Assembly: GCF_000155595.1 (NCBI RefSeq)
Contig: NZ_DS989904.1
Span: forward strand, 1,751,175-1,815,174
Length of the DNA stretch: 64,000 nucleotides
Origin: Synechococcus sp. PCC 7335
Lineage (GTDB): Bacteria > Cyanobacteriota > Cyanobacteriia > Phormidesmidales > Phormidesmidaceae
Direction: 5' to 3'
In this document: positions 52,417 to 60,519 of the stretch, one piece after another
How the letters are laid out: each line of letters opens with the position of its first letter
How positions within the stretch are numbered: the stretch's first letter is position 1
The notes under the pieces: generated by a model
What the model saw: the letters and a program-made list of their open reading frames with translations, nothing else
Databases searched by the model: none
Told to the model about the DNA's origin: nothing
Position numbers and translations under genes: made by a program

Positions 52417-53172
52417 ATGGGGAGCCCGCTCGAACAGCAGCCCATTCCTCAGCAACTACCTTCAGAGCAGCTACCAGGAACGCTTTATGGACTAGGCGTT
52501 GGACCAGGTGACCCAGAGTTGATTACGCTCAAGGCGCTCAACTGTCTGCGCTCGGTGCCTGTGGTGGCTTTCCCAGCAGGATTGCGAGGTCAGTCTGGTG
52601 TGGCACAGCAGATTATCACGCCGTGGCTATCGCCAGAACAGGTACAGCTACCCCTACAGTTTCCTTACGTGCAGGATCTAGAACAGCTAAGCGTTGCTTG
52701 GAAGCAAGCTGCTAGGGAAGTCTGGCCCTATTTGCAAACAGGCAATGTCGCCTTTGCTTGCGAAGGTGATATTAGCTTCTATAGTACCTTCACTTATTTA
52801 GCGCAGAGCTTGCAGCAGTTGCATCCTGATGTAAAGGTAAGTGCGATCGCTGGTATCTCCTCTCCAATGGCCGCTGCTGCTGCCCTCGGCATTCCTCTAA
52901 CCTATCAACACCAAAGGCTGACTATCTTGCCTGCGCTCTATGACGCTCAGCAACTAGAGACTGCGCTCGACTCAGCAGAAGTTATTGTTCTTATGAAAGT
53001 TAGCAGTGTCTATAGTCAAGTGTGGAAGATACTAGCCGAGCGGCGACTGCTGGCGCGTAGCTATGTTGTTCAGAACGCCACCAAAGCTGATCAGGTCATC
53101 TACAGTGATCTTCGGTCACATCCAAATCTCAAGCTACCGTACTTTTCGATCATGATTGTGCAAAACAATTGA
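52417..53172 (+). CDS. cobI: Precorrin-2 C20-methyltransferase
   Basis: This 251-residue SAM-dependent methyltransferase of cobalamin synthesis has the precorrin methylase signature LYGLGVGPGDPELITLKALNCLRSVPVVAFPAG (about 23-55), then VAFACEGDISFYSTFTYLAQSL (about 111-132), and AIAGISSPMAAAAALGIPL (about 143-161). It methylates C20 of precorrin-2 (or cobalt-precorrin-2; called CbiL in the anaerobic route). It starts 5 bp after the stop of the antiporter gene, so translation is likely coupled. Other cob genes are not in the window. Start at ATG 52417 is well placed. Confidence 0.9.
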   Translation: MGSPLEQQPIPQQLPSEQLPGTLYGLGVGPGDPELITLKALNCLRSVPVVAFPAGLRGQSGVAQQIITPWLSPEQVQLPLQFPYVQDLEQLSVAWKQAAREVWPYLQTGNVAFACEGDISFYSTFTYLAQSLQQLHPDVKVSAIAGISSPMAAAAALGIPLTYQHQRLTILPALYDAQQLETALDSAEVIVLMKVSSVYSQVWKILAERRLLARSYVVQNATKADQVIYSDLRSHPNLKLPYFSIMIVQNN

Positions 53173-53373
53173 CCGCTCGCCTAATGCGACTGGGTACTGA
53201 AAGTGAGCAGCAAGAGCGACTTTCTTTCTCAAAATTGGCATACATCTAAAAGCAGCTTTCTGCTCAAATCGACTACGCTATAGTCAGTCACACGCCAGAT
53301 ATCTCTTGAAGCCAAAGCATGTATATAGACATACGTACCGCCAATAAATATCGTTAATTACTGTCCGAAAGTT

Positions 53374-54657
53374 ATGGCCTTTTCCTCTCGACTAAGATCA
53401 GCTGTTCGTCCTCTTTCGCGGACAGCCAAGTTTGTTAGTCCCACCGCAACTGGTGTCTTGCTCTCTGTGGGTGCTCATGCTCTCTTCTTTGCATTTGGCC
53501 CCCGCACTAACTTTTCCTTCGCTGCCCTTAGCGAGGCAGCGCAGCAAGCAGAAGCTGAGGAGACCATCGTCCCGCTCGTACAGCTGACCCCTGCCGAGCG
53601 CAGTCGCCTGCCTGCCTTTGCACAGCCGCGCGTTTTGCCACCTAGCCGTACCGGGCTTAGCGAAGAACTAGGATTGCCCTCTAACCTTTCATCACTTAGC
53701 AGAGGTCAACTCCCGCGAAAATCTACACCTGCTGGGAGGCTTCCCTCACCGACACTATCGACTCGTAGACCTACACCCAATCCCATTTTTAGAGTACCTA
53801 GAACCTCTGTTGGTCCGTCTACAGTCAGAACTCTACCCTCGCCTAGGCCTCTACCCTCGCCGCCTGTCAGGCCTTCTGTCAGACAAAGACCCACTGTTTC
53901 TGTTTTGCCACCGCCGTCAACTCCTCTGCCTAACGTGACAACTGGCAACCTATCGATTACACCGGGTAACGGTAGCAGCTCGTCAAGTACAGCTCTTCCA
54001 AACCTGCCAGCCGCCGGAGAAGCGCCTTCGGCAGCTGATCTACAGACAACGCCCCGTTCGATCGAGGATGCTCTAGAGTCGACTGAAAATCGTGCACTTG
54101 CAGACGATAGTGCTCTATCGGAAGAAACGCGATCGCCTTTAGCAACCGATGAAAGTCCGAGCACATCAGCCGAGCCGCAAACTGAACCAACCGATATTGC
54201 TGTTTTGCCCCCAGACTCGATTGACGTAGCACCTGCTCAAGGTGATTCTAGTCGACTGTTAGCAGGGTTTATCTACGATCCGACTGATGTCTCGCAAGCA
54301 GAAGCCGATGCCAACTTGCAAGCTTGGTTGACTCAAACTGCTGAAAACAAGAGCGAAATAGACACTCAGCAAGCAGCAGTCACTATCGACTCTAACTTCA
54401 AAGTCTGTAAAGACAATCCACCGGCAGACGGCTTGATTGGTGTAGTTGTTAATCCTGATGGCAGCCAATCAGAGACCAAAGTACTCAAAAGCATTGGCTA
54501 TGACCTACTCAATCGCCAGGCTCTAGATGCGATTGAGCGAAGTGATTTCGGGCAGCCAGAGACGCCCACTCAGTATCAAGTGAGCGTGGAAGTCATTTAC
54601 CAACCTGAGGGCTGTGTGGAGCAGCTACCATCGGCAGCTGAAGATATTGATGGGTAA
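53374..54657 (+). CDS. TonB-like protein with Pro/Ser/Thr-rich linker
   Basis: The 427-residue protein has a short cytosolic N-terminus, one transmembrane segment (SPTATGVLLSVGAHALFFAF, about 22-41), a long low-complexity Pro/Ser/Thr region (about 60-290), and a C-terminal TonB-like domain, DGLIGVVVNPDGSQSETKVLKSIGYDLLNRQALDAIERSDF (about 345-390). The repeated basic/Pro blocks (RLPSPT, PSPRPLPSP) suggest an extended periplasm-spanning linker. TonB proteins energise outer-membrane transporters through ExbB/ExbD, which are absent here. Cyanobacterial TonB proteins are often of this form. No operon partner is visible; a weak terminator follows. Confidence 0.75.
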   Translation: MAFSSRLRSAVRPLSRTAKFVSPTATGVLLSVGAHALFFAFGPRTNFSFAALSEAAQQAEAEETIVPLVQLTPAERSRLPAFAQPRVLPPSRTGLSEELGLPSNLSSLSRGQLPRKSTPAGRLPSPTLSTRRPTPNPIFRVPRTSVGPSTVRTLPSPRPLPSPPVRPSVRQRPTVSVLPPPSTPLPNVTTGNLSITPGNGSSSSSTALPNLPAAGEAPSAADLQTTPRSIEDALESTENRALADDSALSEETRSPLATDESPSTSAEPQTEPTDIAVLPPDSIDVAPAQGDSSRLLAGFIYDPTDVSQAEADANLQAWLTQTAENKSEIDTQQAAVTIDSNFKVCKDNPPADGLIGVVVNPDGSQSETKVLKSIGYDLLNRQALDAIERSDFGQPETPTQYQVSVEVIYQPEGCVEQLPSAAEDIDG

Positions 54658-54735
54658 GCTTCGGCGATCGCTTTTTCTTTTGCCATACCACAACGACCGG
54701 AAACACAAAGGCGTCTACCGATCTAGACATAGCGG

Positions 54736-54756
54736 CAAGCAGAACTGCTTTGTTTT
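54736..54756 (+). terminator. Short hairpin with U-run after the TonB-like gene
   Basis: AAGCA-GAAC-TGCTT (54737-54750) is followed by TGTTTT. The stem is short (5 bp), so this is a weak terminator call. It lies between the convergent TonB-like and PHP genes. Confidence 0.45.
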
Positions 54757-54828
54757 AGTATCTTCTAGTCTGCCTGCTCTCTTTTAGGTGCTGCACTTAG
54801 CTCGAACTGAGGTTGGAGATACTAGGTC

Positions 54829-55578
54829 CTAAAGACGCCTAGTAATCGTTTTGCCGTGTGTATCAGTTCCGCAGCTACTAAGCAAATCTAATTCTTTTGC
54901 GAGAGCAGCTACTCGTTCAGTTTTACCTGGGCTCGGGCGCCAAACTTTAGGGTTGTCGTAGGCATAGTATGTTTCAACGCCGTCAATCCCTAACTCAAAG
55001 GCAGCACGGATCAGAAGCTCTTCGTCAGTACGATAGCGAACAGGATGGGCAAGTATCGCAATCCCACCAGCAGACTGAATAGCCCGAATAACATTAGTCG
55101 CTTCACGTGCTTGCCCCCTGGGCGCAGCTCCCCGTGTGTAAGGTCGAATCGCTTCGTGAGTAGGCTTGAATGCGTAGCCCAGAATATGAACGTCAGTCTC
55201 TGCTAGGAAAGAAGTAATTTCAATACCTGTCCATACTTTAGGCAGGTTTTTGGCCCCGGGCTTAGGATTTCGCCTCCAAGGAGAAGGATTGTGCCAGCGC
55301 CAGTCTTCCATCCATGCCTTTGCCTGAGAATAGCCCTTGATCGTGTGGTGATCAGTAATCGCAATACCCCGCAAGCCAATCTTGACAGCTTGCTCCATAA
55401 GCTCTGACGGCGCTAACTTGCCGTCAGAGCAGTAGGTATGCATATGAAAATTGTACGTTTTCGGGCAGCTCTGCGCACTAATACTCTGTAATACTTCTCT
55501 GAGTAGCAAAGAATCCTGCGTCGCTGTCCGATGGGCTACTTGGTTAGCAGTCTCCCGATCAGCAGGACTTGCAGACAT
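54829..55578 (-). CDS. PHP-domain phosphoesterase
   Basis: The 249-residue cytosolic protein belongs to the PHP superfamily. Metal-binding motifs are FHMHTYCSDGKLAPSEL (about 44-60), IAITDHHTIKGYSQA (about 73-87), ILAHPVRYRTDEEL (about 176-189) and SSCGTDTHGK (about 234-243), the four clusters of His/Asp expected for the fold. Relatives include RNase AM/YciV-type 5'-3' exonucleases and histidinol-phosphatase-like enzymes. The exact substrate is uncertain; the HxHTxxSDG and HHT motifs fit the YciV group. It is convergent with the TonB-like gene and preceded by a 345-bp gap. Confidence 0.84.
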   Translation of the reverse strand: MSASPADRETANQVAHRTATQDSLLLREVLQSISAQSCPKTYNFHMHTYCSDGKLAPSELMEQAVKIGLRGIAITDHHTIKGYSQAKAWMEDWRWHNPSPWRRNPKPGAKNLPKVWTGIEITSFLAETDVHILGYAFKPTHEAIRPYTRGAAPRGQAREATNVIRAIQSAGGIAILAHPVRYRTDEELLIRAAFELGIDGVETYYAYDNPKVWRPSPGKTERVAALAKELDLLSSCGTDTHGKTITRRL

Positions 55579-55923
55579 GATTGTCTAGCGCTCGTAATAC
55601 GACTTAACCTACTATACCCAAATTGTCAAAATATGGGGAAGGCCTCTCTGCTGGTGATATCTATGCTGCCATCTGTCGCAGGCTAAAGCCATACCAGTTC
55701 TACTGGTTCTAACTGAAGTCAGGAATGGTCAATGCAAACGAGTGGAGTAAACAGCTCCGGTGGCTGGACATTACCTTTGGCTAGATAGCGCACCTTATAT
55801 ATATAGAGCTTCATATAGAGCTTCGAAGAACATAGAGTTTAGGGATAGAGATTTTTGTAGACATACGCCTAAGGGGTAAGAACCTACTGTAGATACAGTT
55901 AGGGAAATAATTTCAGCAAGAAG
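55579..55923. other. Intergenic region of 345 bp with a perfect 12-bp duplication
   Basis: The gap lies between the minus-strand PHP and DUF2811 genes. ATATAGAGCTTC at 55801-55812 is repeated at 55813-55824, with a similar third fragment after it. No gene or RNA was recognised; the PHP gene promoter is presumably here. Confidence 0.55.
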
Positions 55924-56130
55924 CTAACGGGCATAGTCAAACAAAGTATCTAAGTAAATCCTTGAAGGCGTTTGATCTCCCTCTTTCTGGCCATTTTGCA
56001 GCAAGAACAAAGACAGCGCTGCCGCATACATCCTGTCTTGGTCCCATGTTGGATGAGTTTCTAAAAAACCATTGAGAGCGTTGTGAAGATCCTCAGGAAT
56101 TTCTGCTAAAACACTGACATTTAGCTGCAT
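55924..56130 (-). CDS. DUF2811 small protein
   Basis: From ATG 56130 (MQLNVSVLAEIPEDLH) the protein has 68 residues; that start was chosen over ATG 56145 because AGAGG lies about six bases upstream and family members begin this way. The sequence VSVLAEIPEDLHNALNGFLETHPTWDQDRMYAAALSLFLLQNG is the DUF2811 core: a short strand followed by helices, resembling ribbon-helix-helix proteins. Function unknown; it is confined mostly to cyanobacteria. It borders the 712-bp gap with the DnaA-box-like cluster. Confidence 0.8.
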   Translation of the reverse strand: MQLNVSVLAEIPEDLHNALNGFLETHPTWDQDRMYAAALSLFLLQNGQKEGDQTPSRIYLDTLFDYAR

Positions 56131-56145
56131 GGGAAACCTCTGCAT

Positions 56146-56857
56146 AGCGCCTGTTGTTCTCCTGCCGTTGTAAGCAGGCTGTCGAAGTATTTTGCTGATT
56201 TAGTTTGGCTTTGTCAATGATAGAAATATTAGTAATCGCTCTTTGCAAATATTTTTATCGAACGAGGAACAAGTACTTTCAGGCTTTCTACTTCGTATAA
56301 GTTTACATTTTCTGCTTACTCTCTCATTTTAGAAGGGTTTTGATTTGGGTAATCCTAAGAAAGGCTTGAACCTACTGATTTTGGGTAAAAATCTGTGGAA
56401 AACTTTTTGAATCCTGTGGAAAACTTTTTGAATCCTGTGGAAAACTCTTGAGGAATCGGTGGAAAACTGCTGAATGGCTTTTTGCAAAGATAAAAAAACA
56501 GTTTGGGTTCAGACTTATCGAACAATCAAATTTTGCGACCTCATCTATTGCGCGAACGAGCATTTACCTTTACACTGCCTTGCTCAGATGTATGTACAAC
56601 GCTGCTTTGCAGCTAGCACATTCCACGCCCAAAAAAAGCACGGCGCTATTTGATGTCAATAAGTCTGAGCCGTTTTGTGGCGTTAGGAATACAAAACCTT
56701 TCATCTCACTGCCTAGGTTTTGGCAAGAGTGCTGCAGCCTCGGTAGGGCGATCACCTGGGGAAAACTCATTGTCCTGATTTACTATCCTGATTTGTCTAT
56801 AACGATCAAAACTTGCTATTCTCGTTAGCTCTGACTAGAGCAGGTAATTTCAGCTAG
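56146..56857. other. Largest gene-poor gap, with DnaA-box-like array
   Basis: The gap holds an AT-rich stretch (about 56215-56265), an array of TGTGGAAAA sites at 56394-56466 (described separately), and no credible gene: the plus frame 56448-56828 and minus frames have irregular translations with no known pattern. The promoter of the downstream ABC-transporter operon should lie near its right end. A further partial match TGGGGAAAAC is at about 56756. Confidence 0.6.
56394..56466. repeat. Four phased DnaA-box-like sites (TTTTCCACA) in a 21-bp tandem repeat
   Basis: TGTGGAAAA, the complement of TTTTCCACA (a DnaA-box form reported for Synechococcus), occurs exactly at 56394-56402, 56415-56423 and 56436-56444, and with one mismatch (GGTGGAAAA) at 56458-56466. 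Spacing is 21, 21 and 22 bp, about two helical turns, so all sites face one side of the DNA. The intervening unit is CTTTTTGAATCC. An AT-rich segment lies about 130-180 bp to the left. The pattern is what DnaA oligomerisation on an origin or a DnaA-titrating locus would need; no dnaA or dnaN is nearby. Confidence 0.6.
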
Positions 56858-57802
56858 ATGGCACATTTCCCACGCTACCGAAGACGTTCCCTCGTTCTAT
56901 TCTTTTTTAGCTTTGCGCTTTTGTCGTCTATCGGCTGGGGTTGTGGTGACAGCCAAAGGCAAGGCGTGGGCATCTCGGCCCCGGCGCAAACTTTGAGGGT
57001 GGGTGCTATCCCCGACCAAGACCCTGAAAAGCTACAGCGGCTATATGGGATTTTGTCTGAATATTTGAGTCAGGAGCTAGGTGTACCTGTTACTTATCAG
57101 GCTGTGACAGACTACGCAGCAGCTGTTACTGCGTTCAAAGTGGGAGACCTAGATCTCGTTTGGTTTGGTGGGTTAACAGGTGTTCAAGCTAGGCTGCAAG
57201 TACCCGACTCAGAGGCGATCGCTCAAAGAGATATTGACGCTGAATTCCACACCATTTTCATTGCTAGTACCGCCAGCGATCTAGCACCCATTAGTGATTC
57301 CGCAGAGCTGGTTAATCTCAAGGGTAAGACCATCACTTTTGGCTCTGAATCCTCTACGTCTGGTCGGCTAATGCCTCAGTATTTTTTGGAGCAATCGGGC
57401 GTGAAACTGTCTGATTTTAAGAGTGAACCGGGATTTTCGGGCTCTCACGATGCCACGATTAAGCTAGTTGAAGCAGGTACCTATGATATAGGGGCGCTCA
57501 ATGAACAGGTATGGCTGGATCGTTTGACCGCCGGTGAAGTGGATCAAAGCAAGGTTCAAGCTATCTGGCAAACACCGGCTTATTACGACTACCACTGGGT
57601 AGTTAACAATAAAGCGGTTGATAAGAAATTTGGCGAGGGTTTTACGCGCAATATTCAGACCGCGCTACTAAAGCTAGATAAGAATGACCCAGACCAGGCT
57701 GCTATTTTGGAGCTGTTTGGGGCCGATAAGTTTATCGAAACTGAGAACGAAAATTACGCTCAAATTGAAGCTGTCGGTCGTGAGATTGGCAAGATTCAGT
57801 AG
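56858..57802 (+). CDS. PhnD-like ABC transporter substrate-binding lipoprotein
   Basis: The 314-residue lipoprotein has a basic N-terminus (PRYRRR), a hydrophobic stretch (about 11-26) and a probable lipidation Cys at residue 29 (WGC). The mature part begins LRVGAIPDQDPEKLQRLYGILSEYLSQELGVPVTYQAVTDYAAAVTAFKVGDLDLVWFGGLTG (about 45-108), the PhnD/PhnD-like periplasmic-binding pattern. GSESSTSGRLMPQYFLEQSGV (about 163-183) and HDATIKLVEAGTYDIGALNEQVW also fit. Similar cyanobacterial proteins are labelled putative selenate or phosphonate binders. Ligand unknown. It is 3 bp upstream of the ATPase gene. Confidence 0.85.
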   Translation: MAHFPRYRRRSLVLFFFSFALLSSIGWGCGDSQRQGVGISAPAQTLRVGAIPDQDPEKLQRLYGILSEYLSQELGVPVTYQAVTDYAAAVTAFKVGDLDLVWFGGLTGVQARLQVPDSEAIAQRDIDAEFHTIFIASTASDLAPISDSAELVNLKGKTITFGSESSTSGRLMPQYFLEQSGVKLSDFKSEPGFSGSHDATIKLVEAGTYDIGALNEQVWLDRLTAGEVDQSKVQAIWQTPAYYDYHWVVNNKAVDKKFGEGFTRNIQTALLKLDKNDPDQAAILELFGADKFIETENENYAQIEAVGREIGKIQ

Positions 57803-57805
57803 CGG

Positions 57806-58564
57806 ATGAATATAGCACTGCAATTGGACTCGGTAAGCTGTCGGTTTGGATCGGTGGTGGCATTGCAAGCAGTGAGTGTGGCGATCGCCTCTGGTGAAAA
57901 AGTTGCCCTTGTCGGCCCTAGCGGTGCTGGCAAAAGTACACTACTTAGCCTATTTAACGGTGGACTAAACCCTGATCAAGGCTCAGTGCAGGTGCTCGGA
58001 AAAGCGATACATACCTTACGCGGATCCGAGCGTAGAAGATTGCAAAGGCAGATTGGCAGCGTTTATCAGCAGCACCAGCTAATCGATAATTTATCGGTAA
58101 TCCATAACGTCAACGCTGGGCACTTGGGAAGATGGCCTCTATGGAAGGCGCTGTGGTCTTTGATTTGGCCTCAGCAGGTAAACGCAGCCAAACACGCACT
58201 TGAGCAGCTCGGTATTGCAGACAAACTCTATGCTCGAACCGATCGACTCTCAGGTGGGCAGCAGCAGCGAGTAGCCCTAGCTCGGATGTTGGTTCAAGAT
58301 CCGGCGATAGTGATAGCCGATGAGCCAGTCGCTAGCGTCGATCCGGCCCGCTCGCATGATGTAATGTTGCTGCTAGCCCAGTTAGGACAAAACAGGACGC
58401 TGGTCGTCAGTTTGCACGATGTGGCTTTAGCACAGACCTATTGCGATCGCCTCATCGGCCTGCGTCAGGGGCGTATTCTGTTTGATCTACCTAGCAATCA
58501 GGTGAGCCCTGAGCAGCTAGCGGCTCTGTACAATCTAGAGGACTGTAATCTAGCGAGTCACTAG
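57806..58564 (+). CDS. PhnC-like ABC transporter ATPase
   Basis: The 252-residue ATP-binding subunit has Walker A VGPSGAGKSTLLSLFNG (about 36-52), Q-loop QIGSVYQQHQLID (about 87-98), signature DRLSGGQQQRVALARMLVQD (about 147-166), Walker B AIVIADEPVASVDP (about 167-180) and the switch LVVSLHDV (about 197-204). It belongs to the phosphonate/phosphite importer group. It starts 3 bp after the binding-protein gene and is followed 44 bp later by the permease, so the three form one operon. Confidence 0.92.
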   Translation: MNIALQLDSVSCRFGSVVALQAVSVAIASGEKVALVGPSGAGKSTLLSLFNGGLNPDQGSVQVLGKAIHTLRGSERRRLQRQIGSVYQQHQLIDNLSVIHNVNAGHLGRWPLWKALWSLIWPQQVNAAKHALEQLGIADKLYARTDRLSGGQQQRVALARMLVQDPAIVIADEPVASVDPARSHDVMLLLAQLGQNRTLVVSLHDVALAQTYCDRLIGLRQGRILFDLPSNQVSPEQLAALYNLEDCNLASH

Positions 58565-58608
58565 CAGAAGGTTTTGAGCTAACAGACTAGGACAGCGTAG
58601 AGTTCCCT

Positions 58609-60354
58609 TTGAAAAAATCCACTACTAAAGGTGTCTATAGAGATAGCGTTCCTAGCGCTGGTGGAGCGCAAGCACTTCGAGCATCTAGTCAACGCCTAGT
58701 CGATCATCAGAAAATCTTTGCGTTCGTTCTATGGCTCTTGCTAACAATTTGGGCGCTGTGGATATCGAATACTCCCGAGTTGAACTGGAGTGGACGTGCA
58801 TCGATCTACCAGTTCCTATCAGCTAGCTTTCAGCCCGAGCTAAACCCTACTTTCCTTGGGGTGATGGCAAAAGCAACGCTCACAACCTTCGCTTTTGCGG
58901 TTTGTGGAACGACACTTAGCCTGGTGATAGGTTTAGTGCTGGGTGTCGTCTGCTCGCGGGTTTGGTGGCAGATCTTCCTACCTGGAGCCGTAGGTCGAGC
59001 TGTATGGATAGCACTGCGAGGAGGGTTGGCCATACCTAGGGCTATTCACGAAGTAATTTGGGGACTGCTGCTACTGAGCGTGTTAGGACTCGATCCGATT
59101 GTGGGCGTGGGCGCGATCGCGATTCCTTTCGGGGCTATCACAGCCAAAGTTTTTTCCGAAATCATAGACGAAACGCCTATTGGGCCATTGACCGCCCTAG
59201 TCAATAGCGGAAGTAATCGCATCGCTGCTTTCTGTTATGCCCAGCTCCCACAAGCTCTACCTAACCTGATTTCCTATGGGTTCTATCGGTTTGAATGTTC
59301 GTTGCGAGCGGCGGCAGTGCTCGGCATTATCGGCGCAGGTGGTCTGGGTGAACAAATCTTTCTGAGCTGGCAGTCTTTACAATATGCGGAGGTTTGGACA
59401 GGCTTTTATGCGCTGATATTGCTCAATGGTCTAGTTGATACCTGGAGTGCGAAGCTCAGGCGGCAGATGGGGTTTGTCAGCCGACTAGATCTAGCCGATA
59501 AGTCCAAACGCGCCCTAGTGCCGGTAGCAACTAGGCAAACCGATAAAAACCGGACATTCGTTTGGGGTTCTTTAATTGCGATCGCGCTGTGTATACCTCT
59601 GTGCTTTGCCTATCTCAATATTGATTGGGGGCGAATAGGCAGATCTGTCCCCTTTCTCGCGGATCTAGCCAGCGAGCTTACAGCAGAGCAAGTTTTACCG
59701 GCATTCTCTTTTTCCCTAGTGCCGTTAGCACTTCAGACGATGGCGATGTCTATCTTAGCGATCAACCTGGCTGGAATAGGCGGTGTTCTGTTTTCTTTTC
59801 CTGCCGCTCAGAATTTTTTCTTACCCGGTGGGTTACTACAGAGTATTGGCTCTACTCAGCGGCTGAGTTTAGGACATGGTGTGCTTGTACTCTCAAGAAT
59901 GATTTTGCTAGCGGCTAGAGCCATCCCTGCGCCGATACTGGCACTAATTGTTGTTTTTGGGATGTATCCAGGGATTTGGCCAGGTGCGCTAGCGCTGGCT
60001 GCTCACAACTTTGGTATCTTGGGCCGGTTAATGGCTGAGGTCAATGAGAACCTGCCAGATGGGCCGCTGCGGGCACTGCGATCGCTAGGAGCCTCCAGCA
60101 GCGGCATCGTGTTCTATGGCGTATTCCCGGCTAATCTGCCGCGATTTCTAGCCTACATACTCTATCGCTGGGAAGTCTGCCTTCGCGAAACCGTCATTGT
60201 TGGCATCGTTGGTGTCGGCGGGTTAGGCCGGCTGATGACAGAACAGCTCAGCAGCTTCGACTATGGCAGTTTGGCTGCTACGCTGCTTGTTTTTATCGGT
60301 CTGACTATTTTCATAGACGCCATTAGCGGATGGATGAGAACAGCGGTGCGGTGA
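58609..60354 (+). CDS. Fused PhnE-type ABC transporter permease
   Basis: The 581-residue membrane protein contains two PhnE-like permease domains in tandem, in place of the usual two separate subunits. Domain 1 (about 35-290) has the EAA-like loop GPLTALVNSGSNRIAAFCYAQLPQALPNLISYGFYRFECSLRAAAVLGIIGAGGLGEQI (about 194-251). Domain 2 (about 315-580) has GPLRALRSLGASSSGIVFYGVFPANLPRFLAYILYRWEVCLRETVIVGIVGVGGLGRLM (about 484-542). The domains are clearly duplicates. Start TTG 58609 follows the ATPase gene by 44 bp. It is the last gene of the operon. Ligand is probably an oxyanion such as phosphonate, phosphite or selenate. Confidence 0.87.
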   Translation: MKKSTTKGVYRDSVPSAGGAQALRASSQRLVDHQKIFAFVLWLLLTIWALWISNTPELNWSGRASIYQFLSASFQPELNPTFLGVMAKATLTTFAFAVCGTTLSLVIGLVLGVVCSRVWWQIFLPGAVGRAVWIALRGGLAIPRAIHEVIWGLLLLSVLGLDPIVGVGAIAIPFGAITAKVFSEIIDETPIGPLTALVNSGSNRIAAFCYAQLPQALPNLISYGFYRFECSLRAAAVLGIIGAGGLGEQIFLSWQSLQYAEVWTGFYALILLNGLVDTWSAKLRRQMGFVSRLDLADKSKRALVPVATRQTDKNRTFVWGSLIAIALCIPLCFAYLNIDWGRIGRSVPFLADLASELTAEQVLPAFSFSLVPLALQTMAMSILAINLAGIGGVLFSFPAAQNFFLPGGLLQSIGSTQRLSLGHGVLVLSRMILLAARAIPAPILALIVVFGMYPGIWPGALALAAHNFGILGRLMAEVNENLPDGPLRALRSLGASSSGIVFYGVFPANLPRFLAYILYRWEVCLRETVIVGIVGVGGLGRLMTEQLSSFDYGSLAATLLVFIGLTIFIDAISGWMRTAVR

Positions 60355-60519
60355 TCTAGTCATTGGTCTAGCGTGCCGGTGGTCTAGCGCGAGTCTTGAA
60401 GTGATTAAATGAGGACTGATCGATTCTTAGGTTTGCCTAAAACGGCTAGGAATAGGTCGCCTTTTGGCGGATGTATCCTAATGAATAACTTTTCGGGTGC
60501 GCTTTTATGAGGAATCATT

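Noticed and set aside
56394-56466. CRISPR array
   Set aside because: The 21-bp repeats are contiguous with no unique spacers, and there are no cas genes in the window.
56448-56828. ORF next to the DnaA-box-like array
   Set aside because: Irregular composition, no motif, and it overlaps the likely promoter region of the ABC-transporter operon.
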